From the NCBI GenBank assembly GCA_034926635.1, contig JAYFQX010000022.1, positions 20,862 through 84,861 on the forward strand: a stretch of DNA of 64,000 bases, read 5' to 3'. Below are positions 1-7,955 of this stretch, piece after piece. A model generated the notes under the pieces. The model did no database searches. It worked only from the letters and a program-made list of their open reading frames with translations, and was not told the DNA's origin. The translations under genes and the position numbers were made by a program. Source of the stretch: Christensenella sp034926635 (GTDB lineage Bacteria > Bacillota > Clostridia > Christensenellales > Christensenellaceae). How positions within the stretch are numbered: position 1 is the first letter of the stretch; each line of letters begins with the position of its first letter.

Positions 1-49
1 GATTGAGCGATACGCCCAAATGCCAATCCGAAGTATGTAAAAAACGCAT
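1..49 (-). CDS. sbcD: Exonuclease SbcD, N-terminal fragment
   Basis: Only the first 16 codons are present; the gene runs off the left edge of the window. The visible N-terminus MRFLHTSDWHLG is the signature start of the SbcD/Mre11 metallophosphoesterase family, with the metal-binding D-x-H pair (Asp8, His10). SbcD pairs with the SbcC ATPase in a nuclease that opens hairpins and processes DNA ends. A strong ribosome-binding site (GGAGG) lies 6 bases before the ATG. The identification rests on a short but very conserved motif. Confidence 0.75.
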   Translation of the reverse strand, partial: MRFLHTSDWHLGVSLN

Positions 50-120
50 ATTATTCCTCCTGTGCCTATTATATTTATCTTATCACATTCCACTCCCTGC
101 TACACATTATTTTTCAGTAA

Positions 121-156
121 TAAAAAAGCCGCGTCCTTATACTCTAAGGAAGCGGC
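121..156 (-). terminator. Intrinsic terminator after the alcohol dehydrogenase
   Basis: On the minus strand a GC-rich stem (GCCGC / GCGGC continued by TCCTTA / TAAGGA) with a 5-base loop is followed by a run of seven T. It lies 40 bases after the stop of the dehydrogenase gene. Confidence 0.85.
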
Positions 157-197
157 CAGAATGACTTGTCAACAATTTAAGACGTAACTCAATACGC

Positions 198-1370
198 CTA
201 ATACGCTATCTCTAAAATATTTCTAATGTCAGCAGCGCTCAGCTCAACAAAATGTCCTGTTGTTCCGCCACCGTGTTCCGCGCAGCGCTGTGCCATTTCA
301 TCCAGATTCGATTTCTCATTCACGCCTAAGTCACGCAAACAGGTCGGCATGTTCATGGCCTTAAAAAACGCCAACATCCTTTTTACACCCTGCATAATCG
401 TCCAGTCCGGATCCTCAAAGGAATATTCCACATCAAATACACGAGAAGCAAACTGCGCAAAACGTTCTGGTTTTTCTGAATAAACATACTTAATCCATGC
501 TGGAAAAATAACTGCCAGCCCCGCGCCATGCGACACGTCAAATTTCGCCGATAATTCGTGTTCAATATTATGCGATGCCCAATCTTCTTCACGCCCAAAA
601 CCAAGCGTTCCGTCATGCGCAATTTTGCACGCCCACATAATCTCGGCACGAGCGTCATAATTTTTTGGCTCTGCAACAGCTATTTTCCCGTACCTTACCA
701 GCGACCGCATAACGGCTTCGCACATCCGATCTGTTACATCCACATGCTGCGTCTTAGTGAAATACCGTTCCATAATATGCGCCATCGCGTCCACAATTCC
801 CGCAGCCGTATAATAAGGAGGAACCGTATATGTCACTTCCGGGTTTAACACAGAAAATACAGGTCTTGAACGCTCGTCTTCATAAGCGAGTTTTTCCATT
901 GTATCTTCATTTGTGATAACCATACCATTGGATGATTCGCTTCCCGCGCCAGGAATTGTGAGCACCGTTCCAACAGGCAAAACGCCACCGGCCTTTTTCT
1001 TCCCTAAAAAATAATCCCAAACATCATCACAATTCGGCGTACCGCACGCTATAGCCTTTGCAGAATCGATCACGCTGCCCCCGCCTACAGCAAGGATGAA
1101 CCCAATGCCGTTTGTCCGGCAAATTCCGATACCCTCGTAAACCAGCTTTAACCGCGGATTCGACTTCACACCGCCGAGCTCCCAGACCGCTACACCTGCA
1201 GCTTTAAGCGACTCCCTGATTCTGCCTAGAAGTCCTGACCGTTCCGCACTCCCCCCGCCGTAATGCAGCAAAACTTTACCGCTGCATTTTGCAATTTCCT
1301 CTCCTACCTTTTCTTCTGTACCTTTTCCAAAGATTACTTTGGTAGGATTGTTATATACCGCGTTTTCCAT
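198..1370 (-). CDS. Iron-containing (group III) alcohol dehydrogenase, YqhD/butanol-dehydrogenase type
   Basis: This 390-residue protein has the usual length of the NAD(P)H-dependent butanol dehydrogenase / YqhD branch, which reduces aldehydes in the cytoplasm. The nucleotide-binding motif GGGSVIDSAKA is near residue 96. Metal ligands of the family can be read in DAMAHIME and in the double-histidine stretch ASHNIEHE...SHGAG. The start is the ATG preceded by GGAGAA. The gene is monocistronic, ending at its own terminator. The real aldehyde substrate cannot be told from sequence. Confidence 0.9.
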   Translation of the reverse strand: MENAVYNNPTKVIFGKGTEEKVGEEIAKCSGKVLLHYGGGSAERSGLLGRIRESLKAAGVAVWELGGVKSNPRLKLVYEGIGICRTNGIGFILAVGGGSVIDSAKAIACGTPNCDDVWDYFLGKKKAGGVLPVGTVLTIPGAGSESSNGMVITNEDTMEKLAYEDERSRPVFSVLNPEVTYTVPPYYTAAGIVDAMAHIMERYFTKTQHVDVTDRMCEAVMRSLVRYGKIAVAEPKNYDARAEIMWACKIAHDGTLGFGREEDWASHNIEHELSAKFDVSHGAGLAVIFPAWIKYVYSEKPERFAQFASRVFDVEYSFEDPDWTIMQGVKRMLAFFKAMNMPTCLRDLGVNEKSNLDEMAQRCAEHGGGTTGHFVELSAADIRNILEIAY

Positions 1371-1585
1371 TTGATCTTCTCCTTTTCATCCAGTATGATA
1401 AACTTTGCAATAGATATTTAAATAGTAACCGGTCAACCCGCTTTTAAACTTTGTCCTGTATAAATAGTCCGGATTGCGAAGCAAATTGTTTCTTTATTAT
1501 CATACAAATAAAAAACGCACAATTCAAGCATGTATCCTTTGATTTTGTTTTTTTGCAGATACATCATTCTCTGAAAGAAATATTG

Positions 1586-1614
1586 TTGACTTTTAATCGT
1601 TGATTTGCTATAAT
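1586..1614 (+). promoter_or_regulatory. Sigma-A promoter of the tRNA cluster
   Basis: TTGACT and TATAAT are separated by exactly 17 bases, about 55 bases before tRNA-Arg. The 300 bases between the dehydrogenase start and tRNA-Arg hold this promoter and nothing else that I recognise. Confidence 0.85.
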
Positions 1615-1669
1615 TTTAAATTGTCAGCCGAGGCGTAATATGTGTTCTACGCGGCTTACAATAAGTGAT

Positions 1670-1746
1670 GCGCCTGTAGCTCAGTTGGATAGAGCAACGG
1701 CCTTCTAAGCCGTGTGCCAGGGGTTCGAATCCCTTCAGGCGCGCCA
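1670..1746 (+). tRNA. tRNA-Arg (anticodon UCU)
   Basis: The acceptor stem GCGCCTG / CAGGCGC closes a full cloverleaf with anticodon loop CTTCTAA (TCT), a GGTTCGAATCC T-arm and an encoded CCA end. Confidence 0.97.
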
Positions 1747-1765
1747 TTCAGATAATAGAATTCGT

Positions 1766-1843
1766 GGTGGGTATAGCCCAGTTGGTTAGAGCGCCAGGTT
1801 GTGGCCCTGGAGGTCGTGGGTTCGAATCCCACTACTCACCCCA
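1766..1843 (+). tRNA. tRNA-His (anticodon GUG)
   Basis: The anticodon loop TTGTGGC sits in a CCAGG / CCTGG stem. The acceptor stem GTGGGTA / TACTCAC is extended by G at 1766 facing C at 1840, the extra G-1:C73 pair typical of tRNA-His. CCA is encoded. Confidence 0.97.
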
Positions 1844-1862
1844 CTTTTTTATTATCTTGCAA

Positions 1863-1937
1863 TGGGGTATCGCCAAGCGGTAAGGCACAGGATTTTGATT
1901 CCTGCATTCGCTGGTTCGAATCCAGCTACCCCAGCCA
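1863..1937 (+). tRNA. tRNA-Gln (anticodon UUG)
   Basis: The acceptor stem TGGGGTA / TACCCCA and anticodon loop TTTTGAT (TTG) are clear, with an encoded CCA. It is the third gene of the cluster. Confidence 0.97.
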
Positions 1938-1968
1938 TAAAAAATATTTGCGGAATTAAAAAAAATGC

Positions 1969-1997
1969 TGTACATGTAATCTCCGCTGTGATATAAT
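1969..1997 (+). promoter_or_regulatory. Secondary promoter before tRNA-Lys
   Basis: A perfect TATAAT with a weak -35 (TGTACA) at 17-base spacing lies 21 bases before tRNA-Lys, so this tRNA may be transcribed separately as well as by read-through. Confidence 0.5.
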
Positions 1998-2018
1998 AAT
2001 TGACGTTCCACACAAAAT

Positions 2019-2094
2019 GACCCACTAGCTCAGGTGGTAGAGCACTTGACTTTTAATCAAGGTGTCCGGAGTTCGAGTCTCCGGTGGGTCACCA
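2019..2094 (+). tRNA. tRNA-Lys (anticodon UUU), integration target
   Basis: The acceptor stem GACCCAC / GTGGGTC, anticodon loop CTTTTAA and encoded CCA are intact. The 3' part from the anticodon arm to CCA recurs in damaged form at 4216-4247, so this tRNA was used as an attachment site by the element that follows. Confidence 0.97.
2048..2094 (+). repeat. Left attachment repeat within tRNA-Lys
   Basis: The bases from the anticodon stem to the CCA end are shared with 4216-4247. The far copy matches in two 16-base blocks and lacks the 15 bases at 2064-2078. Insertion at a tRNA 3' end that leaves the tRNA intact is the standard outcome of site-specific integration. Confidence 0.8.
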
Positions 2095-2097
2095 ACC

Positions 2098-2137
2098 AAA
2101 ATCCCTCAACCATGCGGTTTGTAGGGATTTTATTTTT
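2098..2137 (+). terminator. Terminator after tRNA-Lys
   Basis: AAAATCCCT and AGGGATTTT form a stem followed by TATTTTTT, starting 4 bases after the tRNA CCA end. Confidence 0.8.
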
Positions 2138-2200
2138 TACCGACTACTTGATTTTTAGCACAATATTACAGAAATTGTGCAGAAATTGTGCAGTATGATA

Positions 2201-2228
2201 AAAAAAATAACAGCCCGTTAAGGCTGCT
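2201..2228 (-). terminator. Terminator of the AP2-like remnant
   Basis: On the minus strand CAGCC-TTAACG-GGCTG is followed by TTATTTTTTT, just after the stop of the AP2-like tail. A closely related hairpin follows the second AP2-like fragment near 43211-43240. Confidence 0.65.
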
Positions 2229-2337
2229 ATTCTTTATGTTCTTCTAAAAATTCACCAAAATATTTTTCTTCTGCTTCTTTTCTTGCTTTAACTGCGTATT
2301 CAAACTTTTCATATAATCCCAAACAGTACGTTTTCAC
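2227..2337 (-). pseudogene. C-terminal remnant of an AP2-domain-like protein
   Basis: A 36-codon open stretch ends the way AP2-domain proteins of clostridial phages often end: KTYCLGLYEKFE followed by ARKEAEEKYFGEF. In that family this segment closes the DNA-binding domain. Two in-frame stops lie immediately upstream, so the N-terminal part is gone. A second fragment of the same kind lies at 43238-43470. The family assignment is from memory of the motif and needs a profile search. Confidence 0.5.
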
Positions 2338-2395
2338 TTTCTACTACATGTTTTTATAATACACGTTTCATCAACGAACAAGTCCTTTTTGTATT

Positions 2396-4208
2396 TCAAT
2401 CGCCTATTCTTCTTTTGTTTTTTCTCCCTTTAACTGGTGGTGCATCTGCATCCGTCGGTGCCGGAATCTCTTTCGAAATAGAAAACTTGTTATTTACATC
2501 GGCATCTTTTGACGATATAATGTCTATAAATGAATCAGTACCGCTGTTCGTTTCGGACGTTATGGGAGAAGCTTTGGCACCTTCCGCAGGGGAATGGTTC
2601 TTTTCAGAAGTGTCAGTGTCACGCAGAGAGATGTTGGAGCTTTCGCTCCCTCTGGAATTCACAGCACTTCTTTTTGTTTCTGCTCCATATTCTGTTTTCA
2701 TTTTCTCGTCCGATATTCCTATCATATTTTTAAACTGCAACGCATTTCTACTGTTTGAAACACTCTCAATAATTAAAGCGTTTCCATTCGGTAAAATTTT
2801 TCTTAACCCAACTCTTATGTTTCCGCTTTTATACCGCGTTGCGTACAGTACATCATCATAGTTTTCGATATAATTAACAATATTAAGAAAATCTTCCCGA
2901 TTTAAGTTTATATCACCTTGTTCTTTTGCGGTGCTATGCTCTGCGAAGGCATGCTTTAAGTCATACGCCACGAGTTCCATGTAAGCATTTTCCATATCAA
3001 TTACGCCGCCGCTAATCTCTTTTATATCATCAGACAGTCTTTCCCCAACCTTTGCATAAGCTACCGTGTTTAAATTTTTTCCATCTATGGCATCTTGTAT
3101 ATAAGCGCGTACTTCATTCTCATTTGTGAGTATAATCTTTTCGCCGTTTTCATAAGCGGCTTGTATTTCTTCGTTTACCTGTATTCAAATAGTCTTGAAC
3201 ATCATTTTTTGTAAGAAATGTAATAGCATATTGATTCCCTCGCGGCTGTGTCGTCCTTCTGTTTCCCAGTGCTTTTTCAAACATCCTGCGCGCCCGGTCT
3301 AGTTCTACAAATGCACGGCTTGCCAGATTGCCGAAGGTCGCCTTGATGTTCTCCCATGCACGTTTGATCGCCTCATAAATCCGCGTTGCGATAGACGGGT
3401 TTTCCTGTACCAGTCTATTAACTGCGGTTTCATCTGCAAAAATATTGCTTCGCGTGATCTGCGCAACACCTTCCGATTCTGCCTGCTGCGGCGTAAGCTG
3501 CAATCCATTTTCTGCATACTGCGTCATTTTTTCATTTACAGCCGTTTGAAATGCCTTTGCGTTGTCGCCATACGCAATTTTTACCGCAAGATTTTTATAT
3601 CCGTCATAAAAATCGCTTGTCTCGATAGCATGTGTTACTTCATGCATGGCTACGCCTTTTACAACGTCGGCTTTCGTCGCTTCCGGTGCAAATGTGATCG
3701 TATTCGTTTTCGGATTATACATACCTTCTGCGACAGAATACCGTTCATCTCCGACTGCAACCGGCGCGACGTTCACATTGACATTTGCTTTTTTAGAAAA
3801 CGCGTTCATGAAATCAAGTGTTTGCGCGTCTACTTTCGCTGCATCAGCGTTGGTAACATCCTCCGTCTGACGCATAGCCGCATCCAGTGCGCCCGTGTTT
3901 GTTTTCCCAATAGAATCGGTGATAACATCCGCCTTCATCTGCACTTGCTGCGGCGTACCGTTAGCAGGCGCACTTAATACAGCCTCTTTTGTAGCCTTTT
4001 GAATTGCTCCCTCGTTTTGCTGCGTAAGACTACCCAGATTATAATTTGATAGCGTTTTCCCTTCGTTTAGCCTCTTTTGCAGCCCTTCCGCGCCTGGTAC
4101 GCCAAGTTCGCACGCGCCCATTATTATGTTTTTTTCTACACCATTATAATTACTTCCTAAATCTGCACGCAGTCCTTTCCCGTATTTTGCTTTATATGCT
4201 ATATGCAA
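2396..4208 (-). pseudogene. Phage-type polyvalent protein, truncated and frameshifted
   Basis: Two reading frames make one broken gene. The first (4208 to 3150) holds a zinc-protease motif HEVTHAIE and ends in a segment starting FLTKNDVQDYLN. The second frame picks up at about 3180 with EEIQAAYENGEKIIL and runs through 2995 to 2396, containing DDVLYATRYKSGNIRV and LQFKNMIG. The order of these blocks matches the C-terminal part of large phage polyvalent proteins carrying PBECR-like nuclease domains. The joint is a single frameshift near 3165-3185. The 5' end is cut exactly at the right attachment repeat, where the frame meets a stop; the TTG at 4208 is not a credible natural start. Confidence 0.7.
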
Positions 4209-4215
4209 TATAATA

Positions 4216-4247
4216 GACTTTTAATCAAGGTCTCCGGTGGGTCACCA
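4216..4247 (+). repeat. Right attachment repeat, damaged tRNA-Lys 3' end
   Basis: Two 16-base blocks identical to 2048-2063 and 2079-2094 are joined with loss of the 15 bases between them in the tRNA. The copy includes the CCA end. The deletion would stop it from rebuilding a working tRNA on excision. Confidence 0.8.
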
Positions 4248-4259
4248 GTGAAAAATGCT

Positions 4260-4289
4260 CTGCAAAGCGATTTGCAGGGTTATTTTTTT
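4260..4289 (+). terminator. Terminator beyond the right attachment repeat
   Basis: CTGCAAA-GCGA-TTTGCAG followed by GGTTATTTTTTT. It sits where the original tRNA-Lys terminator would be before integration. From here to 4619 there is AT-rich leader holding only the promoter listed next. Confidence 0.7.
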
Positions 4290-4476
4290 GCCAATAGTTT
4301 GCTCTAGATTCTTCTGATTTTATATACTTCATACAAATATCGTACAAAAATTCAATAAAGTATTACTAAAAATTTACATTCGTTCAAAATTCTTATACTG
4401 TTTTTATGTATTTTTTAAGAATTGTTTTATATCCGCAACAAATTATGAAGTTTTCATGAATTCTAATGAAAACACA

Positions 4477-4505
4477 TTGATTAAACTCTTATTTATTTCT
4501 ATAAT
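4477..4505 (+). promoter_or_regulatory. Sigma-A promoter of the glycosyltransferase
   Basis: TTGATT, 17 bases, TATAAT. The predicted leader to the start codon is about 107 bases. Confidence 0.65.
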
Positions 4506-4618
4506 GAGACGATTTATAAAGGATTATTTATGCCAAGAATTAATTTTAGGCATAGCATATAAAGTTTATGAGTTAGGCGTATGTTTTCTAATCAGGAAAA
4601 TCAAATCGCCACGAAAGG

Positions 4619-5905
4619 ATGGGAAAAGTGTTATCGTTTATTACAGGCTTTAATACGACTTTATTTATACTTTTTACGGCTTTATACTGTTACCAGATCA
4701 TTTATGTGGCAGTTGCTTTGTTCCACAAAAAGCCGGAACCCATGACTGCAGGCAAAAATCATCGTTATGCTGTTGTTATTGCCGCACGGAACGAAAGTGC
4801 AGTGATTGGGAATTTAGTGGATAGTATCAAAAAACAAAAATATCCTCAGAACATGGTTGATGTCTTTGTTGTCGCCGATAACTGCACGGATGATACTGCT
4901 GAAGTTGCACGAAACGCAGGAGCGATCGTATACAAACGTTACAACAATAAATACGTGGGAAAAGGTTATGCTCTCAATTATGTGCTGAATAAGATTGCAG
5001 AGGATTACGGTGCCTATACGTATGAAGGATATTTTGTATTTGATGCAGATAATCTCTTGGATGAAAACTTTATTGCGGAAATGAATAAAGCATTCGACAA
5101 TGGCTACCGAGTCCTTACCTGCTATCGCAACTCCAAAAATTATGCTTCCAACTGGATTTCCGCAGGATATTCTCTTTGGTTTTTGCGCGAATCCAAATAT
5201 CTAAACTATCCACGCATGCTTCTGAAGACAAGCTGTGCTATTTCCGGAACTGGATTTTTAATCCACAATGACATTATTCGCGCCAACCATGGGTGGAAAC
5301 ACCATCTTCTTACGGAAGATATTGAATTTTCCGTAGACAGTATAATTAACGGCGAAACTATCGGTTATTGCGATAAAGCACATTTATACGATGAACAACC
5401 GTGTACCTGGAAACAGTCTTGGACACAGCGTCTTCGTTGGTCAAAAGGTTTTTATCAGGTTATTGGGAAGCATTGCAAAGGTCTTGTAAAGGGTTTCCTT
5501 TTTGAACGCAGGTTTAGTTGTTACGATATGTTTATCACGGTCGCACCAGCTATCTTTGTCACACTGGCCGGAATCATTATGAATTTGATCTTCTTGCTCA
5601 GTGCATTCCATGGCACGTGGATCAATCCTCTTATTATAAAAACAACGACGGCTGCTATTATTTCATCTGTCGCTAACTTTTATATTATACTTTATGCAAT
5701 GGGGCTTATCACAACGATTACGGAATGGAAGGAAATACACGCAACAACCGCTAAAAAGATCCTTTATACTTTCACCTTTCCGGTATTTATTCTGACCTAT
5801 ATTCCAATCTCCATTGCTGCTTTGTTCAAAAAGATCGCTTGGGAACCGATCCCCCACAGTGTCACAAAATCTATTGAGGATTTCCGTCAAGTTCAAAAAT
5901 CATGA
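4619..5905 (+). CDS. Processive family-2 glycosyltransferase, membrane-bound
   Basis: 428 residues. One N-terminal membrane segment (about 8-33) precedes a GT2 catalytic domain: VVIAARNES, the D-x-D region FDADN, the acceptor-site TEDIEF and the QxxRW box (QRLRW). Three membrane segments follow. This architecture is shared with cellulose/hyaluronan/poly-GlcNAc synthases, which polymerise and export sugar chains using UDP-sugars. No cyclic-di-GMP-binding domain or export partner is nearby, so the product is unknown. The ATG at 4619 has GAAAGG only 2 bases upstream; the in-frame GTG at 4628 is an alternative start. It is a single-gene unit between its own promoter and terminator. Confidence 0.85.
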   Translation: MGKVLSFITGFNTTLFILFTALYCYQIIYVAVALFHKKPEPMTAGKNHRYAVVIAARNESAVIGNLVDSIKKQKYPQNMVDVFVVADNCTDDTAEVARNAGAIVYKRYNNKYVGKGYALNYVLNKIAEDYGAYTYEGYFVFDADNLLDENFIAEMNKAFDNGYRVLTCYRNSKNYASNWISAGYSLWFLRESKYLNYPRMLLKTSCAISGTGFLIHNDIIRANHGWKHHLLTEDIEFSVDSIINGETIGYCDKAHLYDEQPCTWKQSWTQRLRWSKGFYQVIGKHCKGLVKGFLFERRFSCYDMFITVAPAIFVTLAGIIMNLIFLLSAFHGTWINPLIIKTTTAAIISSVANFYIILYAMGLITTITEWKEIHATTAKKILYTFTFPVFILTYIPISIAALFKKIAWEPIPHSVTKSIEDFRQVQKS

Positions 5906-5912
5906 AATTAGC

Positions 5913-5952
5913 AAAACCGCTTCGTGCAATTAAAAACGAAGCGGTTTTATTA
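5913..5952 (+). terminator. Terminator after the glycosyltransferase
   Basis: A 13-bp stem (AAAACCGCTTCGT / ACGAAGCGGTTTT) with a 10-base loop, followed by ATTATA. The A-run on its left side lets it act in both directions. Confidence 0.85.
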
Positions 5953-6046
5953 TACCGAATAAATGAAACCGGGATGATCCTATAAAAGTCTAATTTGCTG
6001 TATGCCAGCTTTATTCGGATCAGGCACCAGATACATTTTTCTTTTT

Positions 6047-6083
6047 ATTGCATCCGTTGTGTCCCCATTGCATCCATCGTGTC
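6047..6083. repeat. Two imperfect 17-bp tandem copies
   Basis: ATTGCATCCGTTGTGTC is repeated 20 bases later with two changes, just past the 3' end of the oxidoreductase gene. It looks like simple tandem duplication. Confidence 0.4.
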
Positions 6084-6091
6084 ACAATGAT

Positions 6092-6787
6092 TTAGTTTTT
6101 CCATGGGCGTCCTTTGCTATGCCATCCCTTTTCTTCCCAATAAGAGTAATCCGGCTCGAATTTAAAAAAATGTTTATGTGCAAATCGCATGGCAAAAAAC
6201 CAGAACCGCGCTTTCAAATTTGCACCGGAGCGTCCATTGTTCCTATGAATTTTCTGTGCCAAAGCATCTGTTTTGCGATGAACTTTCCGCAATATTTTTT
6301 CACTGATTTCTTCCGGGCTCGCCGCCCTAACCCCAAACCCCAAACAATAAATTTTCCGAACACCCCAAAACAATAGACTATGGTACATATCTTTATTCGT
6401 GCTTCTCATGCCGCCGCCTGCAGCCGTAGAAATACAGACCCCCTGTTTTGAAAACATGTCCTTGCTTGGTCTGTGCACAATCCACCGCGTTCCATAGTGA
6501 TCCAGAAACGCCATCATCTGACCTGTCGCATGAAAAACATAAACCGGGCTTGCAAGAATAATAAGATCCGCATCATCCATTGCTTCCGTAATTTCTCGCA
6601 GCTTCCCATAATGTGGACAATGCGTGATATCCGTTTTAAAACATGTCCAACAGCCGATACAAGGTTCGTCAAAATCCCGAGGAAGGAAGACCTCGGTGAT
6701 TTTTCCGCCTATTTTTTCAGCAAGTTCCCTGGCAATTAATCGCGTACTTCCCTTATGGTTTTGACCGTTAATAATAACCGTTTTCAT
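6092..6787 (-). CDS. NAD(P)H-dependent oxidoreductase, flavodoxin fold
   Basis: About 231 residues from the chosen ATG. The N-terminal strand and phosphate loop MKTVIINGQNHKGSTR, the CIGCWTC cysteine-bearing loop and ASPVYVFHATGQMMAFLDH match the FMN-binding NADPH-dependent reductase (flavodoxin_2 / iron-sulfur flavoprotein-like) family. The loop Cys-x2-Cys-x2-Cys followed by HCPHYG could be redox-active, but a cluster is unproven. The longer frame begins with TTG at 6802 inside the Shine-Dalgarno region; ATG 6787 with AAAGGA 8 bases upstream is the better start. The basic, aromatic C-terminus (about the last 50 residues) is not part of the fold and is unusual. Confidence 0.8.
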   Translation of the reverse strand: MKTVIINGQNHKGSTRLIARELAEKIGGKITEVFLPRDFDEPCIGCWTCFKTDITHCPHYGKLREITEAMDDADLIILASPVYVFHATGQMMAFLDHYGTRWIVHRPSKDMFSKQGVCISTAAGGGMRSTNKDMYHSLLFWGVRKIYCLGFGVRAASPEEISEKILRKVHRKTDALAQKIHRNNGRSGANLKARFWFFAMRFAHKHFFKFEPDYSYWEEKGWHSKGRPWKN

Positions 6788-6818
6788 CTGTTTTCCTTTC
6801 AATTCCTTTGTCCATATT

Positions 6819-6850
6819 CAAAAAACGGCGCAACCCTAAGATTCGCGCCG
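6819..6850 (-). terminator. Terminator of the rph-rdgB-phosphodiesterase operon
   Basis: On the minus strand CGGCGC ... GCGCCG closes a hairpin followed by a T-run. Confidence 0.8.
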
Positions 6851-6885
6851 CAGCAATTTTTAAAATCATATAATCGTTTCTTCCC

Positions 6886-7371
6886 CTATACAGTATGCAG
6901 CTTTGGTATTACGCCCATTTGTCCAACCAGCAGTGTTGCATAATGCGTCATACCATCCGCACTGTCTCCGACGCTTCCGGGGTTCACAAGCCATATTCCT
7001 TCCGTGTATTGGCAGTACCCCTGGTGCGTATGTCCAAAAAGGATTGCCTTTGCACTTTTTTCCTGCGCATAATAGAACACCCTGTCAAGCGAATACTTTA
7101 CCTTCAAAAGATGTCCATGCGTCAGGATTATTTTTTGTCCCTTCAGCACAACCTCTTCAAAATCATTTTTTTGAGCTCCCGGATCACAATTTCCTTTTAC
7201 CATCGTTACCTTGGCACGGGAATGGCTGTCGATCCATTCCGCATCACGCACATTGTCGCCGAGATGGAAAATATACTCTGCCTCAGGGCACGCGGCAAGC
7301 ACACGCTTCACCGCTTCCCTATTGCCATGGGTATCGCTCAGCACAAGTACATGAGCATATTTTTCATTCAT
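6886..7371 (-). CDS. Metallophosphoesterase, YfcE/MJ0936 family
   Basis: 161 residues, the full length of the small YfcE-type phosphodiesterases. Metal-binding motifs are in order: SDTHGN (about 12-17), LGDN (37-40), KGNCD (59-63), THGH and GHTHQG. These enzymes hydrolyse phosphodiesters in vitro; the cellular substrate is generally unknown. The ATG overlaps the rdgB stop by 4 bases, so translation is probably coupled. Confidence 0.9.
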   Translation of the reverse strand: MNEKYAHVLVLSDTHGNREAVKRVLAACPEAEYIFHLGDNVRDAEWIDSHSRAKVTMVKGNCDPGAQKNDFEEVVLKGQKIILTHGHLLKVKYSLDRVFYYAQEKSAKAILFGHTHQGYCQYTEGIWLVNPGSVGDSADGMTHYATLLVGQMGVIPKLHTV

Positions 7372-7955
7372 GCCTGTTTTTCAACCTCATCTTGTAATTT
7401 CTTCAAGGCCTTTGCACGATGACTGATTTTATTTTTCTCTTCCGCCGGTATTTGTGCAAAGGTCTGCTCATACTGTTTTACATAAAAAAGCGGATCGTAA
7501 CCAAACCCGTTTTCACCTTGCGGCACGTCAATGATCTCTCCTTCTACGGAATCTTCAACAAAAATCTTTTCCGCGCCGTTATTCGCCATAACCAAAGCAC
7601 ATACAAACCGTGCTGTCCGATCTTCTTTTCCCTGCAATAACGATACCAGCTTTACGTTATTCTTTTCATCAGTCGCATCCTCGCCCGAGAACCGAGCGGA
7701 ATATATTCCCGGCGCACCATCGAGGGCATCTACACATAAACCAGAATCATCCGCCAACACATCGCCATCCACCATTTCACTGATAGTTACAGCTTTTTTA
7801 CGCGCATTTTCATAAAAAGAATTACCATCTTCCACAACATCTGCCACAATTCCGGCATCCTTCAACGAAAGTATTTCATCATAAAACGATCCCAAAATAG
7901 CTTTGATTTCCTTTACTTTCCCCTGGTTGTTCGTTGCAATAATCAATTTTTTCAT
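7368..7955 (-). CDS. rdgB: XTP/dITP diphosphatase, RdgB/HAM1 family
   Basis: 195 residues. The N-terminal IIATNNQGKVKEI and the catalytic block LADDSGLCVDALDGAPGIYSA (split here as LADDSGLCVD and GAPGIYSARF) are diagnostic. The enzyme removes non-canonical purine nucleotides before they enter DNA. It sits between rph and the phosphodiesterase with 4-base overlaps on both sides, a gene order common in clostridia. Confidence 0.95.
   Translation of the reverse strand: MKKLIIATNNQGKVKEIKAILGSFYDEILSLKDAGIVADVVEDGNSFYENARKKAVTISEMVDGDVLADDSGLCVDALDGAPGIYSARFSGEDATDEKNNVKLVSLLQGKEDRTARFVCALVMANNGAEKIFVEDSVEGEIIDVPQGENGFGYDPLFYVKQYEQTFAQIPAEEKNKISHRAKALKKLQDEVEKQA

Larger units (their letters stand above)
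2048..4247. mobile_element. Decayed integrated element at tRNA-Lys
   Basis: About 2.2 kb lies between the intact tRNA-Lys 3' end and its damaged copy. The content is phage-like and broken: an AP2-like tail and a polyvalent-protein pseudogene cut off at the right repeat. No integrase remains, so the element cannot move itself. It is best read as the residue of a prophage or integrative element after internal deletion. Confidence 0.75.

Noticed and set aside
1799..1996. 65-residue frame across tRNA-His and tRNA-Gln
   Set aside because: It is formed by tRNA sequence and intergenic DNA.
2168..2192. Short tandem duplication AGAAATTGTGC
   Set aside because: An 11-base slippage repeat in AT-rich DNA with no sign of function.
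4500..4630. Cyclic-di-GMP riboswitch in the glycosyltransferase leader
   Set aside because: CACGAAAGGATGGG recalls part of such a riboswitch, but the remaining conserved core is absent.
4456..4653. 65-residue frame before the glycosyltransferase
   Set aside because: It contains the promoter and overlaps the start of the transferase; no ribosome site.
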